A DNA stretch of 64,000 nucleotides from Sphingobacteriales bacterium (GTDB lineage: Bacteria > Bacteroidota > Bacteroidia > Chitinophagales > Chitinophagaceae), in assembly GCA_016235125.1 (NCBI GenBank), contig JACRLZ010000004.1, positions 186,001-250,000 of the forward strand, given 5' to 3'. The notes under the pieces were generated by a model. The model was not told the DNA's origin and did no database searches. It was given only the letters and a program-made list of their open reading frames with translations. The position numbers were made by a program, and so were the translations under genes. Below, piece after piece: positions 9,003 to 18,373 of the stretch (the stretch's first letter is position 1; every line of letters begins with the position of its first letter).

Positions 9003-9019
9003 TGCTATTTAAAATAGCA
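9003..9019. promoter_or_regulatory. perfect palindrome just upstream of ppdK
   Basis: TGCTATTT-A-AAATAGCA is a perfect 8+1+8 inverted repeat ending five bases before the ppdK ATG. This position suits an operator or an mRNA hairpin that covers the ribosome binding region. A second, looser inverted pair (AAGCATTTT near 8919 and AAATGCTT near 8983) lies in the same 106-base gap. No regulator is identified. Confidence 0.5.
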
Positions 9020-9024
9020 CAGAT

Positions 9025-11778
9025 ATGGCAGCAAAAATCATCAATCGCAAATACGTTTATTTCTTCGGCGATGGCAAAGCCGATGGCAATGAATCCATGA
9101 AAAATTTATTGGGGGGCAAAGGCGCTAATCTGGCCGAAATGGCAGGCCATCCCAAACTTCGTTTGCCTGTTCCTCCGGGTTTTACGGTAACTACTGAGGT
9201 CTGTACTTACTACTATGCAAATAAAAAAACATATCCAAAAATCCTAAAGACACAGGTGGAAGAAGCCCTTGGTAAAATGGAAAACCTTACGGGGAAAAAA
9301 TTTGGAGACCCGGTTAATCCTTTACTGGTTTCTGTTCGTTCCGGCGCCAGACGTTCCATGCCCGGCATGATGGAGACAGTTTTGAATATCGGCTTAAATG
9401 AAAAAACTATCAAAGGAATTATCGCACAAAGCGGTAATGAACGATTTGCCTACGATGCCTATCGCCGCCTCATTATGATGTATGCCGATGTGGTAATGGA
9501 GAAAGGAAGCGGAATAGAAATTAAGAATGGTAAAGGTATCCGCAAAACACTGGATGAAAAACTTGAGCATATCAAACACAAACAGGGTTATAAAACTGAT
9601 ACGGACTTAAAAGTTCATGAATTAAAAGCATTGGTGAAAGATTACAAGAAAACAGTAAAGAAAGTATTAGGCGTTGACTTTCCAGATGACCCATGGGAAC
9701 AACTCTGGGGCGGCATCAGTGCCGTGTTTGCAAGCTGGAATGGTAAAAGAGCCATTGAATATCGCCGCATCGAAAAAATTCCGGATGAATGGGGAACAGC
9801 TGTAAATGTACAAGCTATGGTATTTGGCAATATGGGCAATGACAGCTGTACCGGTGTGGCCTTCACAAGAAATCCTGGTAATGGAGAAAATAAATTCTAT
9901 GGCGAGTATTTAGTAAATGCGCAAGGTGAAGATGTGGTGGCGGGTATCAGAACCCCGGCGCCGGTAAATCAATACTCCATGAATGACCAGAGCAGACATT
10001 TTACTTCATTGGAAAAATTAATGCCGAAACTTTATAAAGAACTATTCGGTTATCAGAAAAGACTGGAGCAACATTATAAAGACATGCAGGACATTGAATT
10101 TACTATTGAAAAAGGAAAGCTGTATATGCTGCAATGCCGTGTGGGAAAAAGAAATGGAATAGCTGCGGTCCGCATGGCAGCGGATATGTACAAAGAAAAA
10201 CTCATTGATATAAAAACTGCAATCATGCGGGTAGGGCCAAATCAGCTGGTTGAACTATTACTCCCAATGCTTGATCCCAAAGTAGAGTTGCTGACTAAAC
10301 CAATCGCTAAAGGATTACCTGCCGGGCCAGGTGGTGCCAAAGGCCGTGTTGTTTTTTCATCTGATGATGCAGTGGAATGGGCTCATAAAGGAGAGCAAGT
10401 AGTGCTGGTGCGGGAAGAAACTTCTCCCGAAGATGTAGATGGTATGCATAAATCACAGGCAATACTTACAACCAAAGGTGGTATGACTTCTCATGCCGCT
10501 TTGGTAGCAAGGGGTTGGGGTAAATGCTGCATTGTAGGCTGCGGTGATATTGAAATACATGAAGACACAAAAACATTTCATGGAAAAAATGGTGTGATAA
10601 TAAAAGAAGGTGACTGGATCAGCCTGAATGGAACCAAAGGCCTTGTGTATGAAGGCAGCCTTCCGCTGGTTGATATTGATATCGAAAAAAATAAATCCTA
10701 CAAAGAACTGATGCAGTTGGTGGACAAAGTGAAAGTGATGGGAGTACGTACCAATGCAGAAACGCCTGAAGATGCCAAACATGGAATCAAATTTGGTGCA
10801 CAGGGAATTGGCTTGTTCCGTACTGAACATATGTTTTATGGTGAGGGCAGTGAACAACCTCTTTTCTTGCTGCGCAAAATGATCGTCAGCAAAACAGAAG
10901 AGGAAAGAAGGGTTGCGCTGGATGAACTATATAAATATGTCAAGAAAGATGTGAAAGACACTTTGCTTGTCATGAAGGGTTATCCTGTTACAGTCAGGTT
11001 GCTTGATCCACCGCTGCATGAGTTTGTACCACATGATAAAGAAAAACTGAAACAACTCAGTCAGGAGCTTGGCATAAGCATGGGCATGCTGAACAGAAGA
11101 GTGCTGGCATTGCATGAGAATAATCCGATGCTGGGCCACCGGGGTGTGAGGCTGGGCATCAGTTATCCTGAAATAACAGAAATGCAGGTAAGAGCCATTC
11201 TTGAAGCCGCAGCAGAATTAATTAAATCCGGAAAGAAGGCTTTACCTGAAATCATGGTACCGGTAACCTGTACCGTGAATGAATTATCGCATCAGAAATT
11301 AATTGTTGACAAGGTATACAAAGAAGTGTGTGAAAAGATGAAAATGAAAAGTATCCCCTATCTCTATGGAACGATGATTGAAACACCAAGAGCAGCCATC
11401 AGGGCCGGATTAATGGCGAACGTTGCAGATTTCTTTAGTTATGGAACTAATGATCTTACACAAATGAGCTTCGGTTTCAGCCGGGATGATATCGGCGGTT
11501 TTCTTCCAAAATACCTTGACCTGAAAATTCTTCCTTATGATCCTTTCCAGACCATTGACCAGGACGGTGTAGGGGAACTGGTAATGGATGGTGTGCAACG
11601 GGGAAGAAAAATAAAACCGCATCTGAAAGTAGGCATCTGCGGTGAGCATGGCGGCGACCCTGACAGCGTAAAATTCTTTCACCGGCTGGGATTGAACTAT
11701 GTAAGCTGCTCGCCATTCCGTGTACCTATTGCAAGGCTGGCGGCGGCGCAGGCACAGATAGAAAACCCAAGAAAATAA
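9025..11778 (+). CDS. ppdK: pyruvate, phosphate dikinase
   Basis: This enzyme interconverts pyruvate, ATP and phosphate with phosphoenolpyruvate, AMP and pyrophosphate in the cytoplasm. The 917-residue protein has the full three-domain layout: an N-terminal nucleotide-binding domain (LLGGKGANLAEMA near residue 27), the central phosphohistidine domain with GGMTSHAALVARGWGKCC near residue 485 (catalytic His), and a C-terminal pyruvate-binding barrel with GLFRTEHMF and the catalytic Cys in VGICGEHGGDP. In an organism living on acetyl-CoA from aromatics it could serve gluconeogenesis; that link is inference. It appears to be a single-gene unit with a palindrome before it and a hairpin after it. 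Confidence 0.97.
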   Translation: MAAKIINRKYVYFFGDGKADGNESMKNLLGGKGANLAEMAGHPKLRLPVPPGFTVTTEVCTYYYANKKTYPKILKTQVEEALGKMENLTGKKFGDPVNPLLVSVRSGARRSMPGMMETVLNIGLNEKTIKGIIAQSGNERFAYDAYRRLIMMYADVVMEKGSGIEIKNGKGIRKTLDEKLEHIKHKQGYKTDTDLKVHELKALVKDYKKTVKKVLGVDFPDDPWEQLWGGISAVFASWNGKRAIEYRRIEKIPDEWGTAVNVQAMVFGNMGNDSCTGVAFTRNPGNGENKFYGEYLVNAQGEDVVAGIRTPAPVNQYSMNDQSRHFTSLEKLMPKLYKELFGYQKRLEQHYKDMQDIEFTIEKGKLYMLQCRVGKRNGIAAVRMAADMYKEKLIDIKTAIMRVGPNQLVELLLPMLDPKVELLTKPIAKGLPAGPGGAKGRVVFSSDDAVEWAHKGEQVVLVREETSPEDVDGMHKSQAILTTKGGMTSHAALVARGWGKCCIVGCGDIEIHEDTKTFHGKNGVIIKEGDWISLNGTKGLVYEGSLPLVDIDIEKNKSYKELMQLVDKVKVMGVRTNAETPEDAKHGIKFGAQGIGLFRTEHMFYGEGSEQPLFLLRKMIVSKTEEERRVALDELYKYVKKDVKDTLLVMKGYPVTVRLLDPPLHEFVPHDKEKLKQLSQELGISMGMLNRRVLALHENNPMLGHRGVRLGISYPEITEMQVRAILEAAAELIKSGKKALPEIMVPVTCTVNELSHQKLIVDKVYKEVCEKMKMKSIPYLYGTMIETPRAAIRAGLMANVADFFSYGTNDLTQMSFGFSRDDIGGFLPKYLDLKILPYDPFQTIDQDGVGELVMDGVQRGRKIKPHLKVGICGEHGGDPDSVKFFHRLGLNYVSCSPFRVPIARLAAAQAQIENPRK

Positions 11779-11810
11779 TCTGTCTTATTGAAATACTAAT
11801 GTCCTGCGAT

Positions 11811-11830
11811 AAATGCCAGGGCATTTTTAT
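11811..11830 (+). terminator. possible terminator after ppdK
   Basis: The short stem AAATGC-CAGG-GCATTT is followed by TTTAT-rich sequence (GCATTTTTATTTAAAA), 33 bases after the ppdK stop. The stem is only six base pairs, so the call is tentative. Confidence 0.4.
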
Positions 11831-11870
11831 TTAAAACAAAAAACCGATCTTCCGTCTTTAATTCATAAAT

Positions 11871-12320
11871 ATGGAAGTAAAGAATTTATTTGACCCTGTT
11901 GTAAAACAGGAAATCGTTGACAGGATAAACAAACTTACACCCCAATCAAAACAGCAATGGGGGAAAATGGATGTGGCGCAAATGCTGGCACATTGCCAGG
12001 AGCCAATAGCAGTAGCACTGGATGGAAAAGTCCTAAAAGCCAATTGGCTGATGAAATTGATTCTTCCTTTATTCAAAAAAAAATTATGGAATGAAAAACC
12101 ATACAAGCAAAGCTTGCCCACCGCTCCCTCCTTTGTGATGACTGGAAAGGAAAAGGATTTTGAAAAAGAGAAAGCCGGGTTATTGGATATGGTGAACCGG
12201 TTTACAGAAGCCAATATTGTTTCCGATAAACACCCGGTGTTTGGTAAACTGACCAAAGAAAACTGGAGCAAGGCCAGTTGGAAACACCTCGACCACCATC
12301 TCCGGCAGTTCGGGGTCTGA
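11871..12320 (+). CDS. DUF1569 (DinB-like) protein
   Basis: This 149-residue cytoplasmic protein has the pattern of DUF1569 in the DinB-like four-helix superfamily. The early helix has WGKMDVAQMLAHCQEP near residue 33, and the C terminus has the conserved SWKHLDHHLRQFGV. Histidines in these helices could bind a metal, as in other DinB-like proteins, but the function of the family is not established. It lies between ppdK and the tryptophanase gene, each separated by a gap of about 100-150 bases, so an operon link is not evident. Confidence 0.8.
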   Translation: MEVKNLFDPVVKQEIVDRINKLTPQSKQQWGKMDVAQMLAHCQEPIAVALDGKVLKANWLMKLILPLFKKKLWNEKPYKQSLPTAPSFVMTGKEKDFEKEKAGLLDMVNRFTEANIVSDKHPVFGKLTKENWSKASWKHLDHHLRQFGV

Positions 12321-12444
12321 TTAAAGTCATAAGCCTGTAAACCTGCTCAGCCTACTTTTGAACAGGTTTTATGAACATCTTCAAAAATATCATCCGCAAA
12401 CCTACCTGAAGTTTCTTTCTGATTCTTTGTTTATTTTTTTTATC

Positions 12445-12460
12445 ACGGTAGCAGTACCGT
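12445..12460. promoter_or_regulatory. perfect palindrome upstream of tnaA
   Basis: ACGGTA-GCAG-TACCGT is a perfect inverted repeat 13 bases before the tryptophanase ATG, preceded by a run of eight T. It could be an operator or a leader hairpin. No recognisable TnaC-like leader peptide is evident in the 152-base gap (12321-12472), which also holds an AAACCTG...CAGGTTT inverted pair around 12336-12368. Confidence 0.4.
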
Positions 12461-12472
12461 AAAACTTCATGT

Positions 12473-13843
12473 ATGAAAACAATCATAGAGCCTTTCAAAA
12501 TAAAATCGGTTGAGCCGATTTATTTCAATACAAAAGAGGAACGAAAAGAAATTCTTGAAAAGGCACATTACAATCCGTTCCGTATTCATGCAGACGATGT
12601 GCTGATTGACCTGCTGACGGACAGTGGTACATCCGCCATGAGCAGTAACCAGTGGGCCGGCATCATGCAGGGTGATGAGTCGTATGCAGGCAGCCCGAGT
12701 TTTTTCCATTTTGAGCAATCCGTGAAAGAAGTAACTGGATTTCCCATTGTTATTCCCACACACCAGGGAAGAGCAGCGGAAAAAATCCTGTTCAGTATTC
12801 TGGGCGGTAAGGGAAAATATTTCGTCAGCAATACTTTATTTGATACCACAAGAGCCAATATAGAATTCTCCGGCGCTGAAGGCATTGACTGCCTGTGTGA
12901 AGAAGGAAAACATCCCACTGTTCCTGCAGCTTTTAAAGGTAATATGGATATTGAAGCACTGAGAAGAGTGATTAAAGAAAAAGGCGCCGCAAATATTCCC
13001 ATGGTCATCATGACTGTTACGAATAATTCAGGAGGCGGACAGCCGGTGAGTATGCAGAATATAAAAGAAGCCAGCGCTATTTGTAAAGAAAACAATATTC
13101 CTTTCTTCATTGATGCCTGCCGTTTTGCCGAGAACAGTTATTTCATCAAACTGCGTGAAGAGGGCTATGCAAATAAATCAGTTACTGAAATTGCTGCCGA
13201 ACTTTTCTCCTACGCTGATGGATGTACCATGAGCGCCAAGAAAGATTCATTTGCCAATATTGGCGGTTTTCTGGCTATGCATGACCTGGATTTAGCCATT
13301 CGCTGCAGAAATCTTCTGATCATCACGGAAGGTTTTACAACTTATGGTGGTTTGGCAGGAAGAGATCTTGAAGCCATCGCTATCGGTTTAAAAGAAGTAA
13401 TGGATGAACATTACCTGCAATATCGCATCCGCAGTATTGAATACCTGACCAACAAACTGATTGCAGCTGGTGTTCCGGTAATGCAGCCAGCAGGTGGACA
13501 TGCAGTTTATATTGATGCCAAAGAGTTCTTGTTGCATATTCCTGTTGAACAATATCCAGGGCAGGCATTGGTTTGTGCTTTGTATGAGGAAGGAGGAATA
13601 AGAAGTGTGGAAATCGGTTCACTGATGTTTGGTAAATACGATGAAGCAGGGAAACTAATCCCGGCACAAATGGAACTGGTGCGACTGGCAATTCCAAGGA
13701 GAGTGTACACACAAAGCCATATTGATTATGTAGCAGAAGTAATCATTGAAGTATTTGCAAAAAGAAGTACTTTAAAAGGATTGGAGATTATTGAAGAAAC
13801 TCCTTTACTGCGTCATTTCACAGCGAAATTAAAACCGCTGTAA
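12473..13843 (+). CDS. tnaA: tryptophanase (beta-eliminating aromatic amino acid lyase)
   Basis: This PLP enzyme splits L-tryptophan into indole, pyruvate and ammonia. The 456-residue protein is full length with IDLLTDSGTSAMS near residue 46, IPTHQGRAAEKI near residue 95 and the PLP lysine in TMSAKKDSFANIGG near residue 256. Tyrosine phenol-lyase is the close alternative. Three specificity positions favour tryptophanase: FDTT instead of FTTT near residue 123, GIRSVEIGS instead of the GVRSMERG of tyrosine phenol-lyase, and LRHFTAKL instead of LRFFTARF at the C terminus. It converges with the aromatic array; a functional link is not shown. Confidence 0.88.
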   Translation: MKTIIEPFKIKSVEPIYFNTKEERKEILEKAHYNPFRIHADDVLIDLLTDSGTSAMSSNQWAGIMQGDESYAGSPSFFHFEQSVKEVTGFPIVIPTHQGRAAEKILFSILGGKGKYFVSNTLFDTTRANIEFSGAEGIDCLCEEGKHPTVPAAFKGNMDIEALRRVIKEKGAANIPMVIMTVTNNSGGGQPVSMQNIKEASAICKENNIPFFIDACRFAENSYFIKLREEGYANKSVTEIAAELFSYADGCTMSAKKDSFANIGGFLAMHDLDLAIRCRNLLIITEGFTTYGGLAGRDLEAIAIGLKEVMDEHYLQYRIRSIEYLTNKLIAAGVPVMQPAGGHAVYIDAKEFLLHIPVEQYPGQALVCALYEEGGIRSVEIGSLMFGKYDEAGKLIPAQMELVRLAIPRRVYTQSHIDYVAEVIIEVFAKRSTLKGLEIIEETPLLRHFTAKLKPL

Positions 13844-13863
13844 TACCGGCTATTGTTATCAGG

Positions 13864-14796
13864 TCAATCAAGTAATCGCTGAAAACTCCGGGTCAGAAAA
13901 ACACCTATCATTTCCCTTCGGTAATTCCGTGAAAACATTTCATTGTCTATAGCCCTGGATTTTTTTAACGCCAGCCTGATTAATTCTTTCCTGTCGCTTC
14001 TATTCGTTCCTTCCACTACAACAGGTTTGGGATCCACTCCACCCAAAACAATTTTTAATTTCCCGTTTCTATCAACTGATACAGCTGTAGTAAGCGAAGT
14101 AAAATCGAGACTTTGTCTCTGCCGCAGTTTGTTGAAAACAGAACGAAATTCCTGGTGCAATGGCAACAGTACCGATCTGATTACAGCGGTTTTGTCGAGG
14201 TTGCGGGGACGAACACCATCACCGGTAAAAATTTCTTCTAACTTTATTCTTCGTTGGCCTTCTTTATCCACTACTTCAAGTAAAGCATCCATACATATTA
14301 ATGCAGGGGCTGTATCAGAAACAAATTCAGAATAACAATTCTTTTTACTGCCTGTTGCAATACAGATATTGCCCTCACACTTCAGGCAAAAACCAACCGC
14401 CTGGCGCCACCATTCCGACTGATTGTAATAGATGCACCTGTTCTCGCATAAAATATTTCCTCCCAGGGTGGCCGATTTTCTGATCAGGGGAGAACCAACC
14501 GCATCAGCCGCTTCAATCAATGCCGGAAATTCAGAAACGATGGATGAATGATATTTTAATTCATCCAGTTTAACCAATGAACCGATGGAAAGATAGTTAT
14601 CCTGTTTTGTTACCTGCTTTAATTCATCAATACCACTCAAATCAATCAGGCAGGATGATGTTTCATTTCCCTGCCAGCGGTTTACCATCACATCTGTTCC
14701 GCCTGCCAGAAAACGAAAATCATTTTCGGATCTATCTGCCATTAACAATGCTTCCTGAATGGAAGCCGGCTGCAAATATTTTTTTTCTGCAATCAT
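13864..14796 (-). CDS. hcrB: 4-hydroxybenzoyl-CoA reductase beta (FAD, [4Fe-4S]) subunit
   Basis: This is the flavin subunit of the molybdenum enzyme that reductively removes the para-hydroxyl of 4-hydroxybenzoyl-CoA to give benzoyl-CoA. The 310-residue protein has the xanthine-oxidase-family FAD fold (FLAGGTDVMVNR near residue 30; SATLGGNILC near residue 108). The diagnostic feature is an insertion with cysteines at residues 121, 137, 145 and 154 around CIYYNQSEWWR. To my knowledge this matches the extra [4Fe-4S] cluster, absent from ordinary family members, that marks Thauera HcrB. It is the last gene of the minus-strand array, 10 bases after the fused gamma-alpha subunit. Confidence 0.9.
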   Translation of the reverse strand: MIAEKKYLQPASIQEALLMADRSENDFRFLAGGTDVMVNRWQGNETSSCLIDLSGIDELKQVTKQDNYLSIGSLVKLDELKYHSSIVSEFPALIEAADAVGSPLIRKSATLGGNILCENRCIYYNQSEWWRQAVGFCLKCEGNICIATGSKKNCYSEFVSDTAPALICMDALLEVVDKEGQRRIKLEEIFTGDGVRPRNLDKTAVIRSVLLPLHQEFRSVFNKLRQRQSLDFTSLTTAVSVDRNGKLKIVLGGVDPKPVVVEGTNRSDRKELIRLALKKSRAIDNEMFSRNYRREMIGVFLTRSFQRLLD

Positions 14797-14806
14797 AAAT
14801 TCTCTT

Positions 14807-17602
14807 TTACAGAGTTTCCTGTGCAGTGTATGCTATTTCGCTGCTTTTTATTTTTTCTAAAACATCTTCTGCACTGATCGGTAATTTTGTTATCCTTACT
14901 CCCACAGCATTAAAAATTGCATTGGCAATGGCAGGAATTACCGGGTGTAAAGCTCCTTCGCCACATTCCTTGGCGCCAAATGGCCCTTCCGGATCTGCTG
15001 TTTCAATAATATTGGTATGAATGGGCGGAGTGTCTAATGAAGTCGGAATCTTATAATCCAGGAAATTGCTGTTCAGTAGTAAACCATTAAAATATTTAAC
15101 CTGTTCACTCATTGCCTGCCCCATACCCATATGCCATGAACCTTCCAATTGCCCTTCCACCGCCAATGGATTGATAGCTTTGCCGCAATCATGTGCGCCC
15201 CAGATGTTCAGCACTTTTACTGCACCAGTTTCTGTGTCCACTTTTACTTCAGCAACGACAGCACCAAAACTGTAGGAGGGACTTAACCCGGCACCTGCTC
15301 CCTTAAAATCACCACCCAGTTTTGGAGAAATATATTTTCCGCTGACGCTGATAGCCCCACGGTTGGCTGTTACTATATCAATAGCTTCATTCCAGGTTAT
15401 ATCAGTTGTTTTGTCATTGGTAAAAATTCTGTCATCCGAAAAATTCAATTCATCTGCCGAAACTTTTTTTCCGACAGCCACCGCACTGATGATCTCTTTT
15501 TTCAAGTTTTCTGCGGCCATCTTTGCAGCATTGCCGGCCATAAATGTAACACGGCTTGAATAACTGCCCAGGTCAACTGGTGTAAGCAGTGTATCAGCAG
15601 CAAGTACAAAAATCTTATCCATAGATATGCCCAATACTTCCGCTACAATCATTGCCAGCATGGTATCGCTTCCCTGCCCTATGTCGCTTGCCCCTGAGGT
15701 AATCAATACCCTTCCATCAAAATCAACTTTCAGGTGCACTACAGATTGCGGCAACTCATTACGGATAATGGGTAAGGCGCTTCCGCTGATAAAGAATCCG
15801 CAACCCACACCAAGCCCATGGCCAAAAGGAAGTTTTCCGTGACGGTTCTCCCATTGCGATTGTTCCATCACTTTCATCAATGATTCACGGCTGCCGTTGG
15901 AAGTGATGCGGTACTGGCCAACAGTAAGTGTATTGAATGGCATGAAATTTTTCAGGCGCAATTCACAGGGGTCTGTTTTCATCTGATGCGCCAGATCATC
16001 AATCAATGTCTCCATAGCAAAACGGGAATTCACAGCGCCATGGCCCCGCATGGCGCCACATTGTGGTTTATTGGTGTAAACCCTGTATGTTTTGAAACCA
16101 AAGTTTTCAATTTTATAAGGAGCCTGCAGCAATACACCATTATAATAGGATGTAACCACGCCAAAACTTCCGTAAGCGCCGCCATCAATAGAAATATCTG
16201 CATCCAAAACCTGGAAATTACCTTTTGTATCGGTTCCAAGTTCCATCGTCATTTTTGTGGGATGCCTTCCATGATTACTGATAAAAACTTCTTCGCGGCT
16301 GAAACGGATTTTTACCGGCCTTCCTGTTTTCATGGCGAGGTATGACACAATTATTTCATGAGGAAACGGATCACTTTTTCCTCCAAAGCCTCCGCCTACA
16401 TATGATTTAATAACACGAACCCTGCTCAACGGCAACTTCAGCACCTTTGCTAATGCCCGGTGCAGATAATGCGGAACCTGTGTGGCTGTGATAATCGTCA
16501 AACCATTTTCATCCCAATTTGCAGTGGCAGCATGTGGTTCTGTAAAAGCATGTGTTACTCCATCAAATTCAAAATTCATTTTACTTCTATACGAAGAATG
16601 ATGAAATCCCTCTGCCTGGTTGCCAAACCGCAATTCAGCTTTCTTATGAACATTGTTATTGAATTTTACATGTTCATGAATCTTCTCATCAAAACCAATA
16701 TCATTTAGCGATTCATCGATTTCAAAAAAAGGGCGCAATGGTTTGTATTTAACTTTTATGAGTTTACAGGCGGCTTTTGCTATTTCTTCTGTTTCTGCAG
16801 CTACTGCCGCCACTACTTCACCGATATACCTGACTTTATCAATGGCTAAGGCCGTTTCATCCTGCGATATGGGAAGGACTCCGAATTTTTCAGGTAGTTC
16901 ATGCCCGGTAAGTATATATTTTACTCCTTCCAGTTCACTGGCTGCAGTTGTGTCAATATGCTCAATGACAGCATGCGGATAAGAGCTTCGTAAAAAGCTG
17001 CAGTGCAAAACATTTTTTAACCGGATATCATCCGCATATTCCGCTTTGCCCTGCACTTTCTTTTCCGCTTCAATATATGGCTGATTTGTTCCGATGACTT
17101 TTCCATCAGAAGATTTATTTTCCTGTCCGTTACCGGAAATATTTTCCCCATAAATAGTTTCAGCAACCGCTTCAATAATTTTCTTATACCCTGTGCAGCG
17201 GCAAAGATTACCGGAGAGAGCATCTTTGATTTCATCAATAGAAGCATTCGGATTTTTCTTTACAAAATCCAGCGAGGTCATAACCATACCCGGAGTACAG
17301 AAGCCACATTGAATGGCTCCTTTCTCCACAAATTTCTTTTGCAGTAAATGCAGTTCCCCATTTTCAGCAACACCTTCAATGGTGGTTATCTCAGATTTAT
17401 TACAACGCATAGCCGGTGTAATACAACTAAGCACCGGTTCACTATTCAACAATACAGTGCAGGCGCCGCAGTTTCCCTGCTCACAACCTATTTTGGTGCC
17501 GGTCAACCCGATTCTTTCCCGCAAAACATGGGCAAGGGTTTCATGCTCTTCAATCAGCAGTTCATGTTCCCTGTTGCTGACCTTTATCTTAATGGACTTC
17601 AT
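14807..17602 (-). CDS. 4-hydroxybenzoyl-CoA reductase, fused gamma-alpha subunit
   Basis: This 931-residue protein joins two normally separate subunits. Residues 1-155 are the 2x[2Fe-2S] gamma subunit (GCEQGNCGACT near 39, CGFCTPGM near 98, LCRCTGY near 133). The rest is the molybdopterin-binding alpha subunit with VGGGFGGK near 405, GAMRGHG near 515 and GAKECGEG near 878, which contains the catalytic-type Glu. With HcrB it should make a complete Hcr enzyme acting on 4-hydroxybenzoyl-CoA in the cytoplasm; the assignment rests mainly on the partner's extra cluster and on the benzoyl-CoA genes in the same array. Maturation factors (XdhC-like and MocA-like) lie upstream in the same array. Another xanthine-dehydrogenase-family substrate remains possible. 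Confidence 0.85.
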   Translation of the reverse strand: MKSIKIKVSNREHELLIEEHETLAHVLRERIGLTGTKIGCEQGNCGACTVLLNSEPVLSCITPAMRCNKSEITTIEGVAENGELHLLQKKFVEKGAIQCGFCTPGMVMTSLDFVKKNPNASIDEIKDALSGNLCRCTGYKKIIEAVAETIYGENISGNGQENKSSDGKVIGTNQPYIEAEKKVQGKAEYADDIRLKNVLHCSFLRSSYPHAVIEHIDTTAASELEGVKYILTGHELPEKFGVLPISQDETALAIDKVRYIGEVVAAVAAETEEIAKAACKLIKVKYKPLRPFFEIDESLNDIGFDEKIHEHVKFNNNVHKKAELRFGNQAEGFHHSSYRSKMNFEFDGVTHAFTEPHAATANWDENGLTIITATQVPHYLHRALAKVLKLPLSRVRVIKSYVGGGFGGKSDPFPHEIIVSYLAMKTGRPVKIRFSREEVFISNHGRHPTKMTMELGTDTKGNFQVLDADISIDGGAYGSFGVVTSYYNGVLLQAPYKIENFGFKTYRVYTNKPQCGAMRGHGAVNSRFAMETLIDDLAHQMKTDPCELRLKNFMPFNTLTVGQYRITSNGSRESLMKVMEQSQWENRHGKLPFGHGLGVGCGFFISGSALPIIRNELPQSVVHLKVDFDGRVLITSGASDIGQGSDTMLAMIVAEVLGISMDKIFVLAADTLLTPVDLGSYSSRVTFMAGNAAKMAAENLKKEIISAVAVGKKVSADELNFSDDRIFTNDKTTDITWNEAIDIVTANRGAISVSGKYISPKLGGDFKGAGAGLSPSYSFGAVVAEVKVDTETGAVKVLNIWGAHDCGKAINPLAVEGQLEGSWHMGMGQAMSEQVKYFNGLLLNSNFLDYKIPTSLDTPPIHTNIIETADPEGPFGAKECGEGALHPVIPAIANAIFNAVGVRITKLPISAEDVLEKIKSSEIAYTAQETL

Positions 17603-17635
17603 TATTCAATAATATTTTTCGTATCACTATTGTTT

Positions 17636-18373
17636 TCATATCCCGGCTCCTATACTTTTACCTCCATCCACATAAATGGTTTGACCTGTTATAAAATTTG
17701 TTTTTACTGAAGCTAAAAATGAAACGGTGTTAGCTACATCTTCTGGTTTGCCCATGGATCTGGAAGGCTGCGCCTGAATCAGCTTCTCCAGAATATTTTT
17801 TTTCAGTTTTTGTGTAAGAGCTGTGTCTATCAACCCCGGCGCAACAGCATTCACAGAAACATTGTATTTACCTAACTCCAATGCCAATGACCTTGTCAAC
17901 CCGATGATTCCGGCTTTGGAAGCTGAATAATTCGTTTGCCCCGCATTGCCAAGCCATGCACGGGAAGATATGTTAATAATACTCCCTGAATTCTGCTGTT
18001 TCATTCTTTTCGCTGCTTCCCTGCACATCATCCAGGTTCCTTTGAGATTAATATTTATTACGGCATCAAAATCGGCAGCTTCCATATTCCAGATCATATT
18101 GTCCCGGATGATGCCGGCATTGTTCACAAGCACTTCAATTCTTCCATATTTTTTTTCAACGGTTTCAAATAAGGATTTTACCCGGGCCTCATCAGTAATG
18201 TCCGCCAGGTAAAAAGCTGCCTTCTCAGCTCCAATGGCAGCAGTTGCAGCCTCGCCGCTTACTTTGTCAATATCAACCAGCAATACAAAGAACCCATCTT
18301 TTGAAAGACGTTCTGCAATTGCTTTACCGATTCCTTTACCTGCTCCTGTTATTATCGCTGTCCGGTTCTGCAT
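17636..18373 (-). CDS. SDR-family 3-hydroxyacyl-CoA / 3-oxoacyl reductase-like dehydrogenase
   Basis: This 245-residue classical short-chain dehydrogenase (FabG-like) has the cofactor motif TGAGKGIGKAIA at residue 10, VLVNNAG near residue 84, and catalytic Ser-Tyr-Lys with YSASKAGIIGLTRSLALELG. The C terminus ends VDGGKS. In this array a likely job is oxidation of 3-hydroxypimelyl-CoA or another 3-hydroxyacyl-CoA, in parallel with the HAD domain at 19762-21762; this is inferred from context. Its start overlaps the end of the XdhC-like gene by 38 bases. The start is supported because the cofactor motif follows directly. Confidence 0.85.
   Translation of the reverse strand: MQNRTAIITGAGKGIGKAIAERLSKDGFFVLLVDIDKVSGEAATAAIGAEKAAFYLADITDEARVKSLFETVEKKYGRIEVLVNNAGIIRDNMIWNMEAADFDAVININLKGTWMMCREAAKRMKQQNSGSIINISSRAWLGNAGQTNYSASKAGIIGLTRSLALELGKYNVSVNAVAPGLIDTALTQKLKKNILEKLIQAQPSRSMGKPEDVANTVSFLASVKTNFITGQTIYVDGGKSIGAGI

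Noticed and set aside
12473-13843. Tyrosine phenol-lyase
   Set aside because: The three specificity positions examined (FDTT, VEIGS and LRHFTAKL) agree with tryptophanase and not with the Thr, Met-Glu-Arg and Phe-Phe of tyrosine phenol-lyase.
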